From: CAYLJO01 sp964383905
Lineage (GTDB): Bacteria; Acidobacteriota; Blastocatellia; Pyrinomonadales; Pyrinomonadaceae
Length of the DNA stretch: 43,794 bases
Reading direction: 5' to 3'
NCBI GenBank assembly: GCA_964383905.1
Contig: CAYLJO010000025.1
Coordinates: forward strand, 1 to 43,794
The notes below the pieces were generated by a model, which searched no databases, was not told the origin of the DNA, and was given only the letters and a program-made list of their open reading frames with translations. Shown one piece after another: positions 41,475 to 43,794 of the stretch. The translations under genes were made by a program, and so were the position numbers. Within the stretch, counting starts at the first letter, position 1; each line of letters starts with the position of its first letter.

Positions 41475-42743
41475 ATGATGCGTATCGAATTAGGCTACGG
41501 ACGCGGCTCGTTGGTCTTCGATTACGAAGAGACGGGCTGCGAAGTGCTCGCGCCGAAAGCGCGCGACGAGCACCCGCTGTCGGACGCGGAAATTCTGGCG
41601 GCGCTGGATACTCCGGTTGACTCACCGCGGCTGGAAGAGATCATCTCACCGAACGAGACCGTCCTGATCGTCGTTTCAGACGCGACGCGCGCCACCGCCA
41701 GCAATCAGGTCGTGAATCTTCTGGTACGCCGGCTCGTCGAACTGGGGATCGCGCCGCGCGATATCGACATCATTTTCGCGACCGGCATTCACCGGCCCGT
41801 GACGGCTGCTGAAAAACGGGAATTGCTGACGCCGTTCATCGTGCAGCGGATCAAGACCCTCGATCATGATGCGCACGAATCGTCAAAACTCGTTGACCTC
41901 GGCACGACGGCGCGCGGCACCCCCGTCGAGATCAACCGCGCGCTCAAAGATCACACGCACGTCATCCTCACAGGGGCCGTCGGCTTTCACTACTTCGCCG
42001 GCTTCACGGGCGGGCGCAAATCCGTTTGTCCGGGCCTCGCCTCCGCGCGGGCCATCGAGGCGACGCATATGCTCGCGCTCGACTTTGAAAAAGGCGGGCG
42101 GCGTGCGGGCGTCGGCACGGGAAGGCTCGACGGCAACCCCGTGCATGAAGAATGCGAACTCATTGCGGCGTTAGTCGGGCCGGCTTTTCTTGTCAACACG
42201 GTAGTGGACGAGCGCGGGTACGCGAGCCGGCTCTACGCCGGGGGTTGGCGCGGGGCGCACCGCACGGCGTGCGAAGAGTACGCCCGAGCCCACTCGGCGC
42301 GGATCGGCGCGAGGCGCGACCTCGTGATCGCCAGTTGCGGCGGCGCGCCTTATGACATCAATCTGATACAGGCGCATAAAGCACTCGACATGGCGGCGCA
42401 CGCCTGCGCTGAAGGCGGCACGATAGTCTTGATCGCCGAGTGTTCAGACGGCCTCGGACGCGCGGATTTCCTGAAATGGTTCGACGCTGAAGATTCACGC
42501 GCCCTCGAAAAACGTTTACGCGCACACTACGAAGTGAACGGTCAAACGGCGTGGTCGCTGTTGACGAAAGCCGAGCGTTTTCGCGTCCACCTGGTTTCGA
42601 AATTAGGGGACGAGGATGTACGAAAAATGCGCATGATCCCGGCGCGCACGCCGGACGAGGTAATCGCCCGGATAGGAGACGATACGGAAATATACATCAT
42701 GCCACGCGGCGCTTCTCTGCTGCCGGTTGTTGAAGGGGGCTGA
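41475..42743 (+). CDS. larA: LarA-family (nickel-pincer racemase-like) protein
   Basis: 422 residues. The N-terminal domain has IVVSDATRATASNQ (D-x-T-R) and IIFATGIHRPVTAAE (catalytic-site His). The cofactor-binding region has VGFHYFAGFTGGRKSVCPGLA, where the Lys of GGRKSV corresponds to the pincer-cofactor lysine of lactate racemase, followed by ATHMLAL. The family contains lactate racemase and other 2-hydroxyacid racemases or epimerases. The larB/larC/larE cofactor genes are not in the window, so the substrate and cofactor status are open. The gene symbol is by family only. Confidence 0.85.
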   Translation: MMRIELGYGRGSLVFDYEETGCEVLAPKARDEHPLSDAEILAALDTPVDSPRLEEIISPNETVLIVVSDATRATASNQVVNLLVRRLVELGIAPRDIDIIFATGIHRPVTAAEKRELLTPFIVQRIKTLDHDAHESSKLVDLGTTARGTPVEINRALKDHTHVILTGAVGFHYFAGFTGGRKSVCPGLASARAIEATHMLALDFEKGGRRAGVGTGRLDGNPVHEECELIAALVGPAFLVNTVVDERGYASRLYAGGWRGAHRTACEEYARAHSARIGARRDLVIASCGGAPYDINLIQAHKALDMAAHACAEGGTIVLIAECSDGLGRADFLKWFDAEDSRALEKRLRAHYEVNGQTAWSLLTKAERFRVHLVSKLGDEDVRKMRMIPARTPDEVIARIGDDTEIYIMPRGASLLPVVEGG

Positions 42744-42788
42744 GATCAACCGTCAGGACTCTTACTGATCGCTTGCCGGAGGGGAAAC

Positions 42789-43454
42789 ATGAGAATCACA
42801 ATCATCACAATTTTTGTGGCGCTCGCCGCATGCGGTGCGGCGAGCGCTTATGCGCAGCAAGCGGCACAGGCCGCGCAGGACTCGACCGAGCGGCCTGTGC
42901 CGCTGACTCAACAGGCCGTCGCTTTAGATGCGAAAGGCGCCCCGGCGCTTGCCGCGCGTCTCGGCACAACCTCGCTCAACGGAACGCCGGACGCGCCCGT
43001 GCAGAACGTACGGCTCATCGTCGAGAATCGCAGCCCGTATTTCTACAACTACGTTTCGGGGTGGGTTACCTTCTATGACGCCCAGGGGGTGAGGTGCGGT
43101 GAAGGGTCGTTTAAAGTTGATGCGCTCGCGAGCGGCGAATCGGCGGAGACGGATACGCCCGGCTTACGCATTACCTGCGCCCCCGGCTCCTGGCGCATTG
43201 CGGCGACCACGCTCCTGACGCGCACGAGCGACACGGCCAAACCGAATGAGCCGAAGCCGGATGAGACGCCGAACTCCAGCCAGCAGGCGCAGCCGCAGGC
43301 TTCGACGAGTCAGCCCACCGCCCCGAACAGGACGACGCTGCCACCGCTACGCATCAACATTGACGGTGAAGATCACCCTATTCAACTTAACAACCCGATT
43401 ACCATCCGGGTGGGGGCAAAACAGATCAAGCTAATCCTGCGCATGAGGCCCTGA
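42789..43454 (+). CDS. secreted hypothetical protein
   Basis: 221 residues. The ATG at 42789 is preceded by GGAGGGGAA. A signal peptide (IITIFVALAACGAASAYAQQ) is clear, cleaved near residue 22. The mature part begins with a Gln/Ala-rich stretch, then a beta-type domain (NVRLIVENRSPYFYNYVSGWVTFYDAQGVRCGEG) resembling the FxLYD-like domains of surface proteins, a Pro/Thr/Gln-rich linker at about 145-185 and a C-terminal PLRINIDGEDHPIQLNNP. Periplasmic or cell-surface location is likely. No precise function can be given. Confidence 0.7.
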   Translation: MRITIITIFVALAACGAASAYAQQAAQAAQDSTERPVPLTQQAVALDAKGAPALAARLGTTSLNGTPDAPVQNVRLIVENRSPYFYNYVSGWVTFYDAQGVRCGEGSFKVDALASGESAETDTPGLRITCAPGSWRIAATTLLTRTSDTAKPNEPKPDETPNSSQQAQPQASTSQPTAPNRTTLPPLRINIDGEDHPIQLNNPITIRVGAKQIKLILRMRP

Positions 43455-43592
43455 GCATTGTTTGCCGGGCGAAGGCGGCTGGCATTCCGCGGCCGGCTTG
43501 ACCCGGCGACGCACGCGTCCTAGCATAAAGTTACGGACTTTCACCGAATCAATAGGTTGTTTATTCTCGCGCGGTAAGAAAGGGGGTTCGAT

Positions 43593-43742
43593 ATGGCAGA
43601 TCAGACTAAGCAGCAGAAGTGTGCGCATCCGAGTTGTAACTGCATGGTCTCAAAAGATGATAAGTATTGCAGTGAATACTGCAGAGAGGCGCGTGATGTG
43701 ACGGAGATCGGTTGCGGCTGTGAGCACCCGCCGTGCCGCTAA
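43593..43742 (+). CDS. small bacterial metallothionein
   Basis: 49 residues from ATG 43593, with AAAGGGGG upstream. Nine cysteines and two histidines are spread through the chain: KCAHPSCNCMVSK, YCSEYC, IGCGCEHPPC. This is the SmtA/BmtA-type pattern of bacterial metallothioneins, which chelate zinc, cadmium or copper in the cytoplasm. The C-terminal GCGCEHPPC and the central YCSEYC match the family layout. It lies 138 bases after the secreted hypothetical gene. The CDF exporter upstream in the window supports a metal-homeostasis setting. Confidence 0.85.
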   Translation: MADQTKQQKCAHPSCNCMVSKDDKYCSEYCREARDVTEIGCGCEHPPCR

Positions 43743-43794
43743 GAACTCCTAACAAAATGAATTTCATTTTATCGAGCAGTAGGTTAGCATAGGC

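Noticed and set aside
1..43794. tRNA, rRNA and CRISPR arrays
   Set aside because: No cloverleaf, rRNA core sequence or regularly spaced direct repeats were seen by reading; a tool scan was not possible.

Overview
The window is a chromosomal segment of a GC-rich, diderm (Gram-negative type) bacterium. Apolipoprotein N-acyltransferase (Lnt), a PilT-type pilus motor and lipoprotein-like genes point to an outer membrane. The gene set and protein style (CrtI-like FAD enzyme, standalone UBP zinc finger, UvrA with a CxxD first zinc module, many small hypothetical proteins, hairpin-rich intergenic spaces) fit Acidobacteriota, probably class Blastocatellia. That placement is an inference from content, not a phylogenetic result. 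No rRNA, tRNA, CRISPR array, integrase or intact insertion sequence was seen.

Layout. 0.3-5.6 kb: a frameshifted glycosyltransferase (+), then leftward genes for a CrtI-type FAD oxidoreductase, a CPBP protease, a PlsC acyltransferase, a UBP zinc finger and a NUDIX hydrolase. 5.8-6.7 kb: a secreted lytic transglycosylase (+). 6.9-17.1 kb: a long leftward run rimP-nusA-infB-rbfA-nrnA, followed by cobO, accD and folC, with a good sigma-70 promoter in front of rimP and hairpin repeats in several spacers. 17.1-17.7 kb: a decayed, AT-richer stretch. 17.7-24.3 kb: yqeY/uvrA, an M50-like peptidase and the molybdenum cofactor genes moaC and moeA. 24.3-26.3 kb: an accessory pocket with a MazF-like toxin-antitoxin pair, an AIPR-like phage-resistance gene remnant and a DUF5615/DUF433 pair. 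26.3-28.9 kb: cysteine dioxygenase with a long leader, glycerate 2-kinase and a helix-hairpin-helix lipoprotein. 28.87-29.03 kb: a cluster of DnaA-box matches built around a perfect 46-bp palindrome. 29.2-29.8 kb: a Uma2 pseudogene. 29.8-35.4 kb: ftsK, prfB (with the classical programmed frameshift) and lnt, all leftward. 35.7-43.8 kb: mostly rightward genes: small acidic proteins, a GntR-type regulator with a histone-like tail (leftward), thiE, pilT plus a zinc-ribbon/receiver-like protein, a CDF metal exporter, a LarA-family protein, a secreted hypothetical and a small metallothionein.

How the genes work together. The central block is translation and transcription housekeeping (ribosome maturation, initiation, antitermination, nanoRNA turnover) linked to folate, cobalamin and fatty-acid steps. 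The right end holds two metal-handling genes (CDF exporter, metallothionein). The most notable signal is the DnaA-box palindrome at about 29.0 kb, a candidate replication origin or DnaA-regulated site without dnaA beside it. Nearly all genes to its left run leftward. Most genes beyond 35.9 kb run rightward, as expected if forks leave from this neighbourhood, but ftsK, prfB and lnt do not fit that pattern. The accessory pocket at 24-26 kb and the broken Uma2 gene look like the residue of a decayed defence or mobile region.
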